A stretch of 64,000 nt of DNA from Bacillota bacterium. Lineage in GTDB: Bacteria > Bacillota > Clostridia > Lachnospirales > Lachnospiraceae. The DNA is taken from positions 62,001 to 126,000 of the forward strand of contig JAEZMV010000012.1 of NCBI GenBank assembly GCA_023414875.1. The letters run 5' to 3'. Below are positions 33,489 through 41,984 of the stretch, piece after piece. The first letter of the stretch is position 1; each line of letters opens with the position of its first letter. Position numbers and translations under genes: made by a program. Below the pieces are notes generated by a model. That model was given only the letters and a program-made list of their open reading frames with translations. It searched no databases and had not been told where the DNA came from.

Positions 33489-33980
33489 TCATTTATGGCT
33501 TAAAATCTCCTTACATTTTTTTGAATTAATAAAGTAAACATACCATATCACACTTAGTAAAATAATTGGTATAAGAGGGATAATTAATTCCCAAAATACC
33601 ATTTGATTTACAGTTTTGTATTGGTTAACTTCATCTCCTATTAAGTTTGAATTATTAACTTTATTAATGAAAACAATTGTTACACAGCTAATCAAAAAAA
33701 CAGTCCGAGTAATTAAATATCGCTTTGCTACTGTGATCATATTCTTTTTCAGTTTGTAACAAGTAATCGCAGTGTATATTAAGAAAAAAAGAAATAGGAT
33801 ACTTATCATAATACAGCAAATACCTAATGCTATGATATGTTTAAAAATATTGTATACACGGATAGAGGAGGTAACCGTGTCAAAAATGTCCACAATGGTG
33901 ATCATTACTACAAATAACAGTAAAGGAAAACCTCTTTTTTCATCCTCATACTCATATGGCTTTTTAAACTCAACATCCAT
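33489..33980 (-). CDS. Four-span membrane protein, function unknown
   Basis: A 163-residue protein with hydrophobic segments at about residues 18-38, 48-72, 88-108 and 130-152 and a charged N-terminus (MDVEFKKPYEYEDEKRG). AAGGAGGAATTAAC precedes the ATG, a strong start. It is a single gene between two terminators. No family recognised. Confidence 0.7.
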   Translation of the reverse strand: MDVEFKKPYEYEDEKRGFPLLLFVVMITIVDIFDTVTSSIRVYNIFKHIIALGICCIMISILFLFFLIYTAITCYKLKKNMITVAKRYLITRTVFLISCVTIVFINKVNNSNLIGDEVNQYKTVNQMVFWELIIPLIPIILLSVIWYVYFINSKKCKEILSHK

Positions 33981-34075
33981 TGTTAATTCCTCCTTGTATA
34001 AATTATCCTTATTTCAATTATACCATATTCTACCGTTAACAGTATGTAATTATTTTAGTTTATCTACAAAAAAAT

Positions 34076-34104
34076 AAAGAATAGAGATACATCTCTATCC
34101 TTTT
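34076..34104 (-). terminator. Terminator of lysA
   Basis: On the minus strand AAAGGATAGAGAT/ATCTCTATTCTTT with a 2-nt loop, followed by ATTTTTTT. Confidence 0.82.
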
Positions 34105-34149
34105 ATCATTTAATAATGTTCTTTTTTAAATAACCCGGCCGAGGCTATT

Positions 34150-35409
34150 TTACATGATCTCTCCAAGCAGTAAGTCCTCATAAGTCTCTTTTCTTCTTAT
34201 GATGTGATATGTGTCCTGATCAACCAGTATTTCCGCTGGAAGCGAATGTGAGTTGTAATGAGATGCCATAACGATTCCATAAGCACCTGCATCTGTAACT
34301 GCCAGTAAATCTCCTTGTGAAACTTCTTCCATATGACGGCTTTTCGCTAAGAAGTCCGTGCTTTCACAAATCGGGCCAACGATATCTACTTCCTTCATGG
34401 ACTTTTCTTTTCGATTAACCGGTATAATATTATGATAAGCCTGATATAAGCTCGGTCGGATCAAATGATGCATGCCACTGTCTATGATTACAAATCTTTT
34501 GCCATAGGAGTTATCTTTAATATATTGTACTTCAGTAATCAAAATGCCAGCTTGAGCTGTAAGAAACCTCCCCGGCTCCAAAACAAAGGTAATATCCTGC
34601 ATGTCCCGAAATGGGTTAATGATCAAATCAGCATACTCACTAAGATCCGGACTGGTTTTTTCCTCAGAGTAAGGAATTCCAATTCCACCTCCTATATCAA
34701 TATACTGTATTGGTATTCCCATAGATCTTAACTTTCTAACATACTCTGCTACAATTTTCATTGCTTCGCCGTAAGGGGTAATGTCTAGCAACTGAGAGCC
34801 TATGTGAAGGTCAATACCACACACATTTATTTGCTTCATTTGCATTGCCCGGCGAAAAATATCAATACCCATTTCGCTATCGATCCCGAATTTATTCTCC
34901 TTCATTCCGGTTGTGATGTAAGGGTGAGTCTTCGCATCTACTCCTGGATTGATACGTAATGCGACCGACACTGTTTTATTCATAGCTGAGGCAATATCAT
35001 GAATACGTATTAGCTCTTGCTCAGATTCAATATTAAACATTAAAATGTCTGCTTCTATTGCTTCCTTTATCTCATTTACTGTTTTAGCCACACCGGAATA
35101 TACAATCTTTTTCGGGTCAGCACCCGCTTTTAGCGCTCTATATAACTCACCACCTGATACAATATCGATTCCGCATCCCTCTTCAACGAATACCTTTGCT
35201 ATATTTGTGTTGTGGCATACCTTTAGGGAGTAGCAAATCAGGGTTTTGCTCTGAGAAAATGCTTCCTTAAGCCTCATTAATTGATTTAGTAGGCTACCTT
35301 TGCTGTATAAATAAGCAGGTGTGCCGATGTCCTGTGTAATATCTTCTACTTTCAAGTCTTCCATCATTAATTGTTGATCATTATAATAGATATAAGGTGC
35401 TGAAATCAT
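34150..35409 (-). CDS. lysA: Diaminopimelate decarboxylase
   Basis: LysA decarboxylates meso-diaminopimelate to lysine, the last step of lysine synthesis; it is PLP-dependent and cytosolic. The Schiff-base lysine is K63 in LICYSLKVCHN. The phosphate loop reads IDIGGGIGIPY, and EPGRFLTAQAGILI and CESTDFLAKSRHM (catalytic cysteine and substrate contacts) are present. The 419-residue length is right. It overlaps the TrmB-type gene by 4 nt (ATGA), so the two are translationally coupled. No other lysine genes are nearby. The alternative of a carboxynorspermidine or other group-IV decarboxylase is less likely given length and motifs. Confidence 0.9.
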   Translation of the reverse strand: MISAPYIYYNDQQLMMEDLKVEDITQDIGTPAYLYSKGSLLNQLMRLKEAFSQSKTLICYSLKVCHNTNIAKVFVEEGCGIDIVSGGELYRALKAGADPKKIVYSGVAKTVNEIKEAIEADILMFNIESEQELIRIHDIASAMNKTVSVALRINPGVDAKTHPYITTGMKENKFGIDSEMGIDIFRRAMQMKQINVCGIDLHIGSQLLDITPYGEAMKIVAEYVRKLRSMGIPIQYIDIGGGIGIPYSEEKTSPDLSEYADLIINPFRDMQDITFVLEPGRFLTAQAGILITEVQYIKDNSYGKRFVIIDSGMHHLIRPSLYQAYHNIIPVNRKEKSMKEVDIVGPICESTDFLAKSRHMEEVSQGDLLAVTDAGAYGIVMASHYNSHSLPAEILVDQDTYHIIRRKETYEDLLLGEIM

Positions 35410-36107
35410 TCCTTAATTCTCCCTTCCAATTCTGAAAGCCGAATTTCATTTTTTAGTGAATCCTTTAATAATTCAACCAAAGGTTTATTTTTAGAAAACA
35501 AGCAAATATCCTTCTCACTTCCTGTAATTGTTCCGGTAAGTACATAAGAAGAATCTGCAATTAATCGGATTTGTCCGGAGGATTTACTCATTTTATGTGT
35601 GATTACCCCTTGCAGTTCAATATCTCCCGAAACTATCGCTACCACTTTGAGTCCCCTATTTACGGCCTCTTCCAAGGCATCTTTAAAATAGTCAACTTCT
35701 TTTTCTGATATGGATACATATACTCTTTCCATTGCATTTTCTATTATAACACGGATTTTATCCGAAATATTCTGTAATCCGCTCACTGTAATATATCCTT
35801 CTGTTGACTCTATCATTTCAGGACATTCTTGAATAATTACTTTAACCACTTCCTTCATATGCATCATTATATTAGAGCAATATTCTTCAGGCGATACCGC
35901 AATATAACGCGGGACTGTTCCTTCAATAACATATGCCCCTCCCTTATCCACAAGCCCTGATAACACCTGATAAGCATTTGCCCTTGGAATTCCCGATACT
36001 TTTGCTGCTTCATATCCGGTTAATTCGCCTTCCCTGCAAAGAACGATATATAACTCAGACTCATTCTTGGTTAATCCTGTCTTCATTAGACTTTCAATTA
36101 ATTTCAA
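35406..36107 (-). CDS. TrmB-family transcriptional regulator
   Basis: A 233-residue regulator. The N-terminal winged helix (GLTKNESELYIVLCREGELT, GYEAAKVSGIPRANAYQVLS) is the TrmB DNA-binding domain. From about residue 110 there is a phospholipase-D-like effector fold (VYVSISEKEVDYFKDALEEA). The start is TTG with GGAGGG 6 nt ahead. Archaeal members sense sugars. In bacteria they are rare, and here the gene overlaps lysA, suggesting control of lysine synthesis. It has its own promoter and dyad. Confidence 0.85.
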   Translation of the reverse strand: MKLIESLMKTGLTKNESELYIVLCREGELTGYEAAKVSGIPRANAYQVLSGLVDKGGAYVIEGTVPRYIAVSPEEYCSNIMMHMKEVVKVIIQECPEMIESTEGYITVSGLQNISDKIRVIIENAMERVYVSISEKEVDYFKDALEEAVNRGLKVVAIVSGDIELQGVITHKMSKSSGQIRLIADSSYVLTGTITGSEKDICLFSKNKPLVELLKDSLKNEIRLSELEGRIKE

Positions 36108-36163
36108 CCTTAACCCTCCAAATTTACATAATAAATAATGAATATTACTTATTAATTTACTAA

Positions 36164-36214
36164 GTAGTATGTATTACTACTACTATTAATACCATGAATT
36201 TTTCCCTATGTCAA
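36164..36214 (-). promoter_or_regulatory. Promoter and operator dyad of the TrmB-lysA operon
   Basis: TTGACA (36214-36209), 17-bp spacer ending in TGG, and TATTAA (36191-36186) on the minus strand. GTAGTA-5 nt-TACTAC (36164-36180) lies right over the expected transcription start and is a plausible TrmB site. Confidence 0.75.
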
Positions 36215-36258
36215 TCACAACTTCCAAATAGTTATTAATTTATTTCAAAACTTATTTC

Positions 36259-36318
36259 ATAAAAATATAGCCACCTTACGAATGAGAAAACTTGCTTATT
36301 CTCACAAGAAAGGTGGCT
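36259..36318 (-). terminator. Terminator of the DUF4085 gene
   Basis: AGCCACCTT (36269-36277) pairs with AAGGTGGCT (36310-36318), with inner TGAGAA/TTCTCA. On the minus strand TATATTTTTATG follows. 36319-36475 has only a short startless open stretch. Confidence 0.75.
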
Positions 36319-36475
36319 TTAAATCTATTCTTTCTTTTCAGTAACTGCAATAAAAATATCTGTTAACCAATAAAATACCATCATAATTTCATCGATATCG
36401 ATTCTCTCTGTTACTATAATCTCAGAAAATGAAGTTACTCTAATTTAGATTGCATCAAATTTTTCAAAAAACGCC

Positions 36476-37339
36476 TTACTCTTTTTCAATCATGATATCC
36501 TTACAGCTAATAATAAGTTCAGAGATCTCATCACCACGAAATAGGATATGAGCTTCATAACCTTTTTCCGAACAATATAGCTCATTATATATCCAATAAC
36601 TGCCCTCAATTTGTCCTTCTATTTTTAATATCTCAGACTCAATAAAAGTAATTTTATTCAGCTTTGTAAATCCTCCCCGTAGGTCGAACTGCATAGCAAT
36701 ATCACTACCAATTCTAAACTCAATTACCTGGCAATCGTGAAAACAAAATTTCTCAATAATATTTTGAGGAACGTTCTCTGCTTGCTGTGCTTTTGAATGT
36801 TCACTTAAAATCCGGTTTACTTTCTTCATATTCGCTTTACTAATTCTTTTCAGCTGTTTCAATACATCCTTCGTACTATAACCTAAGGAGAAAACCCGCA
36901 TATCTGCAATTTGAAGTTTAATTTCTTGTGGAAGTCTCTCTCCTTCACCAATGATTAGTGCTTCCTGTGTCGATCGAAATTCTTCTCTGCATTTTTTCTC
37001 ATCAAACGGTGGGCGTACATCATATTCTTCTATCATTTTCTGAATACGTTCTCTCTCATCTGTCGGCATGTGATAGACCAACTTATCATCTTCACCAATC
37101 TCTTCATTATTTGCATATCTATCAAGCCGTATAAATGTACTACCTTCCAGACCCAACATAAAACGAGGATCGACGTCATAAACCCCATGCTGCATTTTTA
37201 CATATTCATTCTCTTTTCTCTTGTAAAGTCGTAAATAAAGAGCTTCGTCATATACAGCGGCACCTTCATTCACTTTAATACCGAAATGAAGCCCTGTCTT
37301 CTGACAAAGTTCATACCATTCCTTTGTTAGATACTTCAT
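36476..37339 (-). CDS. DUF4085-family protein
   Basis: A 287-residue cytosolic protein that begins MKYLTKEWYELCQKTGLHFG, the signature start of DUF4085. The C-terminal 90 residues form a beta-rich module beginning CFHDCQVIEFRIGSDIAMQF. Function is unknown in the family. The start at 37339 follows GGTGGAATATCTT; an upstream ATG adds five residues. Monocistronic. Confidence 0.72.
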   Translation of the reverse strand: MKYLTKEWYELCQKTGLHFGIKVNEGAAVYDEALYLRLYKRKENEYVKMQHGVYDVDPRFMLGLEGSTFIRLDRYANNEEIGEDDKLVYHMPTDERERIQKMIEEYDVRPPFDEKKCREEFRSTQEALIIGEGERLPQEIKLQIADMRVFSLGYSTKDVLKQLKRISKANMKKVNRILSEHSKAQQAENVPQNIIEKFCFHDCQVIEFRIGSDIAMQFDLRGGFTKLNKITFIESEILKIEGQIEGSYWIYNELYCSEKGYEAHILFRGDEISELIISCKDIMIEKE

Positions 37340-37548
37340 AAGATATTCCACCAATCATATTTATTATCAGCATATATATCGTAATTCCTATTTCCATATT
37401 CGTCACGTGTTGTAATTATACTGTAGCTATATAATCTCATTTTTTTCATCATTTGTAATATCACCTTTATCGTTAATGGCTTATATATTACGATCGAAAT
37501 ACTTATCGTAAAATATATATCGATTGGATAATATTTATATCATATTAA

Positions 37549-37866
37549 TTAAACAAATGGATTTCTCTCATCAGATACCTCTTGAATCATCACAATTGGA
37601 TCTGATATCAATCCATATTTGTCGTCTTCCGGATATGTAACTGCTATTGCTGGATTATCGCCTGCATAGGCGATCATGCTTTCCATCGAATCCCACTTTG
37701 TGCATAGAAAAAAATGTGCATATTGACCCTGTTCAACAATTTTAAGATAGGCTCCTTTATTTCCCTTTATGGATGTAGTATCTTTTACACCGGTTTCATA
37801 TTCATATTTTTCAAATTCCTTCTTCATGTGAAGCGGTACGATACCATGCCAAGTTCTTGATATCAA
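37549..37866 (-). CDS. Antibiotic-biosynthesis-monooxygenase (ABM) domain protein
   Basis: A 105-residue dimeric ferredoxin-like fold: MISRTWHGIVPLHMKKEFEK, then KGAYLKIVEQGQYAHFFLCT and KWDSMESMIAYAGDNP. ABM-type proteins act on small aromatic or heme-like substrates, or simply bind them. Nothing here fixes the ligand. AGGAGGTATATG precedes the ATG. The gene stands alone before the purine locus, and 37340-37548 shows nothing else. Confidence 0.8.
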   Translation of the reverse strand: MISRTWHGIVPLHMKKEFEKYEYETGVKDTTSIKGNKGAYLKIVEQGQYAHFFLCTKWDSMESMIAYAGDNPAIAVTYPEDDKYGLISDPIVMIQEVSDERNPFV

Positions 37867-38035
37867 AACATATACCTCCTATAGCTAGGTTAACTAAATA
37901 AACTCTTACCAATATTTATTTAAAATAAATTCTACATCATTTTCCATTTTATATCAATAAACATTATTGGATTACCACAATAAATTGGAAGCTGCCTAAT
38001 TTTATCAGCAGCTTCCGCTTTTAATGATATTTCAA

Positions 38036-38854
38036 TCAAATCCCATTGCTAGTAAGAAAATCTTCTAAGAGGTTCCTGCATACTGCCCTTCTGTACTCCG
38101 CCGATACTCTTCCCTTAATCGGAACAATCACGTTGTCATAGGCCTCAAGATAATCCACCTTAATCTTACTGGCTTCCTCCAGAGTCTTTCCGACCAACAT
38201 TGCATCAATATCCGGACGACTTACAACAACATCACTAATTGCTCCAAAGGCTGTTCTACAATGATTTATCCTTTCGTTTTCGATATCTAGAATAGCTGTA
38301 AAGGACACTCTTGAGATTGCCAATGCATTTCTTGCGCCGACTTTTTTATAATAGAAGTTATTAAGACCGGTTATTTTCATCAGAATCTCAACCAAAAGTT
38401 CATCGGATTGCAGAGCAGTCTTATTTCTTCCTAAGAAAAACTCTGAAATCGGAAGCAGACGTTCTCCCTTGCTACTGACAAGGCGCAGGATGGCATCCGT
38501 TACATAAAAGATCAACGTACTATCCCCTTTGGGTGATCCGTTACAGATATTACCGCCAACCGTAGCCAAATTTCGAATTGCAGGGGCTGCGACCTGTAAG
38601 GCTGCTTCCCTTAAAATTGCCGGAGTTAATGTATTTTGAATAAGATCAGTAAACGTACACCCTGCTCCAATATGGATATATTGTGAATCTACAAAGATAC
38701 GTTTCATTTCAGTTACTTTATTCAGGAAAAGATAAACTGCATTCTCATCTGGCTTAATCATCAAATCTGTCCCTCCGCTGTAAGGAGTGACAGCCTCATT
38801 TGCACGAATCACCAATGCTTCTTTCAAGGATACCGGCGAAAAATTATTTACCAT
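38036..38854 (-). CDS. Xanthine dehydrogenase-type FAD-binding subunit
   Basis: The 272-residue FAD subunit (XdhB/CoxM fold) of a molybdenum hydroxylase; it passes electrons from the FeS subunit to NAD or another acceptor. VTPYSGGTDLMIK is the first FAD pyrophosphate loop and ATVGGNICNGSPKGDSTLIF the second, with typical MKITGLNNFYYKKVGARNAL downstream. It overlaps the FeS gene by 7 nt and is the last gene of the leftward purine locus. No terminator was found. Confidence 0.92.
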   Translation of the reverse strand: MVNNFSPVSLKEALVIRANEAVTPYSGGTDLMIKPDENAVYLFLNKVTEMKRIFVDSQYIHIGAGCTFTDLIQNTLTPAILREAALQVAAPAIRNLATVGGNICNGSPKGDSTLIFYVTDAILRLVSSKGERLLPISEFFLGRNKTALQSDELLVEILMKITGLNNFYYKKVGARNALAISRVSFTAILDIENERINHCRTAFGAISDVVVSRPDIDAMLVGKTLEEASKIKVDYLEAYDNVIVPIKGRVSAEYRRAVCRNLLEDFLTSNGI

Positions 38855-39315
38855 AAGCCCTTCCCCTCCTTTGCTGCTATATTGATGGCATCTACGATTG
38901 CATTATAACCGGTGCATCTGCAAAGGTTTCCTGATATGCCTTCCCTTACCTCCTCCTCTGTCGGGTTTGGATTGCCGGAAAGGATACATTCCGATGCTAG
39001 TATCATACCAGGAATACAAAAACCGCATTGAACCGCACTCACTGAGGCATATGCTTTGTCAAGAGCAGTATACCGTTGCGATTCACGATAGCCTTCTATC
39101 GTTATTACCGAACTTTCTTCAATACTCCCCATTGCTACCATACATGAGTTTGCCAGCTTTCCATCGAGTATAACAGAGCAGGCACCGCATTCTCCTTCTT
39201 TACAGCCACATTTTACCCCAGTTAAACCGAATTTGTCTCGTAGAATATCCAGTAATCGTTCATTGGCCTTTGCATTAGATGTAACCTCTTTACCGTTAAG
39301 AATAAATTTAATCAT
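38848..39315 (-). CDS. Xanthine dehydrogenase-type [2Fe-2S] subunit
   Basis: A 155-residue small subunit with two 2Fe-2S clusters. The plant-ferredoxin type uses cysteines 38, 43, 46 and 58 (GCKEGECGACSVIL), and the helical one uses CGFCIPGMILA and NLCRCTGY. It bridges the molybdenum and FAD subunits. The start at 39315 follows GGGGGAAATT; an in-frame ATG 12 nt upstream is too close to that signal. Confidence 0.93.
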   Translation of the reverse strand: MIKFILNGKEVTSNAKANERLLDILRDKFGLTGVKCGCKEGECGACSVILDGKLANSCMVAMGSIEESSVITIEGYRESQRYTALDKAYASVSAVQCGFCIPGMILASECILSGNPNPTEEEVREGISGNLCRCTGYNAIVDAINIAAKEGKGLW

Positions 39316-39527
39316 AATTTCCCCCATTCCTGCGCATGTCTGTATCCAAAAGAATTATCTGATTCACTTAGTGAATGAAACTGCCGCTTCTCAGCAGTTC
39401 CTTCAGGCTTAAATAGTCTTCTCATTGTTATATTTAACGTGTAATACATTCCTTCTTTTCATTAGTTAATGTCAAGTATGCTTACACTTTATAAAGACTT
39501 AGGCACTCCATAAGTAAATAGTTCTAA
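39316..39527 (-). promoter_or_regulatory. Hairpin-bearing gap between the Mo and FeS subunit genes
   Basis: On the minus strand AACTGC/GCAGTT (near 39395) and ATTCAC-TAA-GTGAAT (near 39370) can fold in a 212-nt gap. TTGACA occurs near 39465 but without a good -10. A processing or attenuation site inside the operon is possible. Confidence 0.4.
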
Positions 39528-41645
39528 TCAATATTCTACATCTTTCTGTAAAACTCTCATCGTATCTTCCTGTGTAAAGGGAGCCTTATACAGATTTTCT
39601 CCTAGTGCATTCTCCATCGCTTCCACATAAGCAGGAGCTGCACCTACTAATGGCAATTCGCCTGCTCCCTTTCCACCATAAGGGCCATGGCTGTAAGGAT
39701 TATTAATGATTTCTGTCACGAGGTTTGGTACATCCATGGATGTCGGAATGATATAATCGGTAAAGCTGTTATTACGTATCCTTCCTTTCTCGTTATAATC
39801 CATTTGTTCCATGGAAGCATATCCGATGCCCTGAAGCATACCTCCCTGCATCTGCCCTTGTATAATATTCAGATCGGCAGGGACACCGACATCATAGATT
39901 CCCCAGGCTCCGAGAACCTTAGTAACAGCGGTAAGTGTATCTACCTCTACTTCAATGGCATTCACACCCCAGGAATAGGTTGGATAAGCGTCTCCCTTAA
40001 ATTCGTTAAGATCAAAGGGAATCACAAACTCCGGTTGTGTGAAGCGTTCTTCTACCATCTGCTCTTCCCCTGACTTCCATTCCAGCTTAAGCTTTTCAGC
40101 CGCATGCTTTAGCAGCCCCCCGACTGTCATTAAAGAACGGCTTGCTACTGTGGGACCGGAATCCGGAACCCGATCTGTATCAGGGTTTTCATATATTACG
40201 CTGTCAAAATCAATATCTAGAGTATCTGCAACTATTTTGCAGAAGGTGGTTTTGATTCCTTGACCGATATCAGCATTGCTTGCGAGTATTTCTACCGTGT
40301 CATCTTTATTTTTCTTTAACCTGACAACTGCTTTAATGAGATCCCGTTCTCCACTTCCGGTAAACCCGCAACCGTGAAAGAACAGAGACATTCCAATTCC
40401 TTTGCGGTAACGGCCAGTTTGATTCTGATATAACTTATGTTTAATACGACAATTCGACAGTTCATCCAATCTTTGAAGCATTTCCGGCAACGGTACATGA
40501 AAATGGTACTTACCGTTAGTAGAAGTTACATCCCCTTGACGAACCATATATTTTTCTTTCAACTCTAATGAAGCAACTCCTAAATTCTGTGCAAGATGAT
40601 TCATTAACATTTCGACAGCAAAGAAGGTCTGAGGTGCACCAAAGCCGCGGAAAGCACCGCAGGGTACGGTATTTGTCTTCACCGCACGACCTCTGACACG
40701 CAAATTATCAATTCGATACACACCGCTCGCAGCGATCAAGCCACGCTGTAAGACTACAGCAGATAAGGTGGTGTATGCACCACTGTTATATATGACATCA
40801 ACCTCCATACCTGTGATTTGACCATCTTTTACTGCCAACTGATAAGTACAGACAGAAGGATGCCGCTTAGAGGTGAATTCTATGTCTTCACGTCGGTCAA
40901 AAACAACCTTGACCGGTTTGTTTGTCTTTAATGCTGCAACCGCAGTCTGACAGGCAAGTATGGAAGGAAAATCTTCCTTACCGCCAAAACCTCCTCCGGT
41001 AACATCCTGTATAATCTGAACATTATTTGCAGCATAACCAAGAGCCTTGACAACTGCACCGTGCACATAATATGGACATTGCAAGGAACCACGAATTGTC
41101 ACCTTCCCCTCGTGAGGATAAGCAATAATCCCCTGTGTCTCAAGGTACGCCTGTTCCTGATACCCGGTCTGGAATGTCTCAGTCAAAATAAAGTCTGCTT
41201 CTTCCTTTGCCAGGTCTATATTGCCCTTTTCATAATTATAGTTAAAGAATACTGTATCAGATGTAAGCATATCGAGAACAGGAACCAACTCCTCGTAGAT
41301 AACTACAATCACACTTAATATTCTTTCTACTTCCTTTATATTTGGCCCAACGACCATCAAAATCGGATCGCCGATGAATTCTACCGTTTTATCAGCAAAT
41401 ACCGGTGTATCATCAAGGACAATATGTACCTGGTTGATGCCTGTTATATCATTTTTATCAACCACATAATAATCCTCAGGTAAATCCGGAATCACAATAT
41501 CAGTAATCACTGCTTTTGCCTTAGTCGATCGTAATAGCCTTCCAAATAACATACCATCCATTTGTAGATCATCTACAAATAATGCCTGGCCGCTTACCTT
41601 CGGTTCATGATCCTTTTTCTTCACTGACTTACTAATCTCTTCCAT
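39528..41645 (-). CDS. Xanthine dehydrogenase-type molybdenum-binding subunit
   Basis: A 705-residue large subunit of the xanthine dehydrogenase family that hydroxylates purines at the Mo-pterin centre. Key segments are QDVTGGGFGGKEDFPSILA, PCGAFRGFGAPQTFFAVEML and, at the C-terminus, GGKGAGELPLVGAAPAYVEA with the base-acting glutamate. With the FeS and FAD genes downstream it makes a three-subunit enzyme, in contrast to the fused enzyme encoded next to it. The specific substrate (xanthine, hypoxanthine or another heterocycle) cannot be read from the sequence. GGGAGG precedes the ATG. Confidence 0.92.
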   Translation of the reverse strand: MEEISKSVKKKDHEPKVSGQALFVDDLQMDGMLFGRLLRSTKAKAVITDIVIPDLPEDYYVVDKNDITGINQVHIVLDDTPVFADKTVEFIGDPILMVVGPNIKEVERILSVIVVIYEELVPVLDMLTSDTVFFNYNYEKGNIDLAKEEADFILTETFQTGYQEQAYLETQGIIAYPHEGKVTIRGSLQCPYYVHGAVVKALGYAANNVQIIQDVTGGGFGGKEDFPSILACQTAVAALKTNKPVKVVFDRREDIEFTSKRHPSVCTYQLAVKDGQITGMEVDVIYNSGAYTTLSAVVLQRGLIAASGVYRIDNLRVRGRAVKTNTVPCGAFRGFGAPQTFFAVEMLMNHLAQNLGVASLELKEKYMVRQGDVTSTNGKYHFHVPLPEMLQRLDELSNCRIKHKLYQNQTGRYRKGIGMSLFFHGCGFTGSGERDLIKAVVRLKKNKDDTVEILASNADIGQGIKTTFCKIVADTLDIDFDSVIYENPDTDRVPDSGPTVASRSLMTVGGLLKHAAEKLKLEWKSGEEQMVEERFTQPEFVIPFDLNEFKGDAYPTYSWGVNAIEVEVDTLTAVTKVLGAWGIYDVGVPADLNIIQGQMQGGMLQGIGYASMEQMDYNEKGRIRNNSFTDYIIPTSMDVPNLVTEIINNPYSHGPYGGKGAGELPLVGAAPAYVEAMENALGENLYKAPFTQEDTMRVLQKDVEY

Positions 41646-41984
41646 ACGATACCTCCCTTACACGTTTTATTTTATGACTTCAACAATGTAGCTCATTCCT
41701 TATAAATTCATACTTTTAGCGAAGCAAGAAATTATAACGTTTGATAAATCTGATCAGATTTACCATGCCAGATTACAGATACAAAGCTATATCTAGAAGA
41801 GCTTATTCCATTATTACTTTTATCATATTATCCTTATGATGTTCCATCTCTGGCATGTGTGATTATGCTTGCCTACCCATGACTAGATATCATGTATCTA
41901 GACTTGATTAATCTAGATGCATAATTATTAATCTTTTCAGATAACTGAAGCATGTTTAACAGATCAAACTTTTGTTTTAATCTT
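41646..41984 (-). promoter_or_regulatory. Internal promoter region with perfect 18-bp palindrome
   Basis: A 339-bp gap. On the minus strand TATAAT (41736-41731) has no good -35, but TAAATCTGATCAGATTTA (41745-41762), a perfect palindrome, occupies that position, so an activator or repressor is likely. CATGCCAGA/TCTGGCATG (41764-41772 with 41849-41857) and two CTAGAT-type dyads near 41883-41918 add further structure. It is probably the regulated promoter of the three-subunit hydroxylase genes. Confidence 0.55.

Noticed and set aside
36326..36440. Minus-strand open stretch ending MMVFYWLTDIFIAVTEKKE
   Set aside because: No start codon or ribosome binding site before an upstream stop; at best a fragment.
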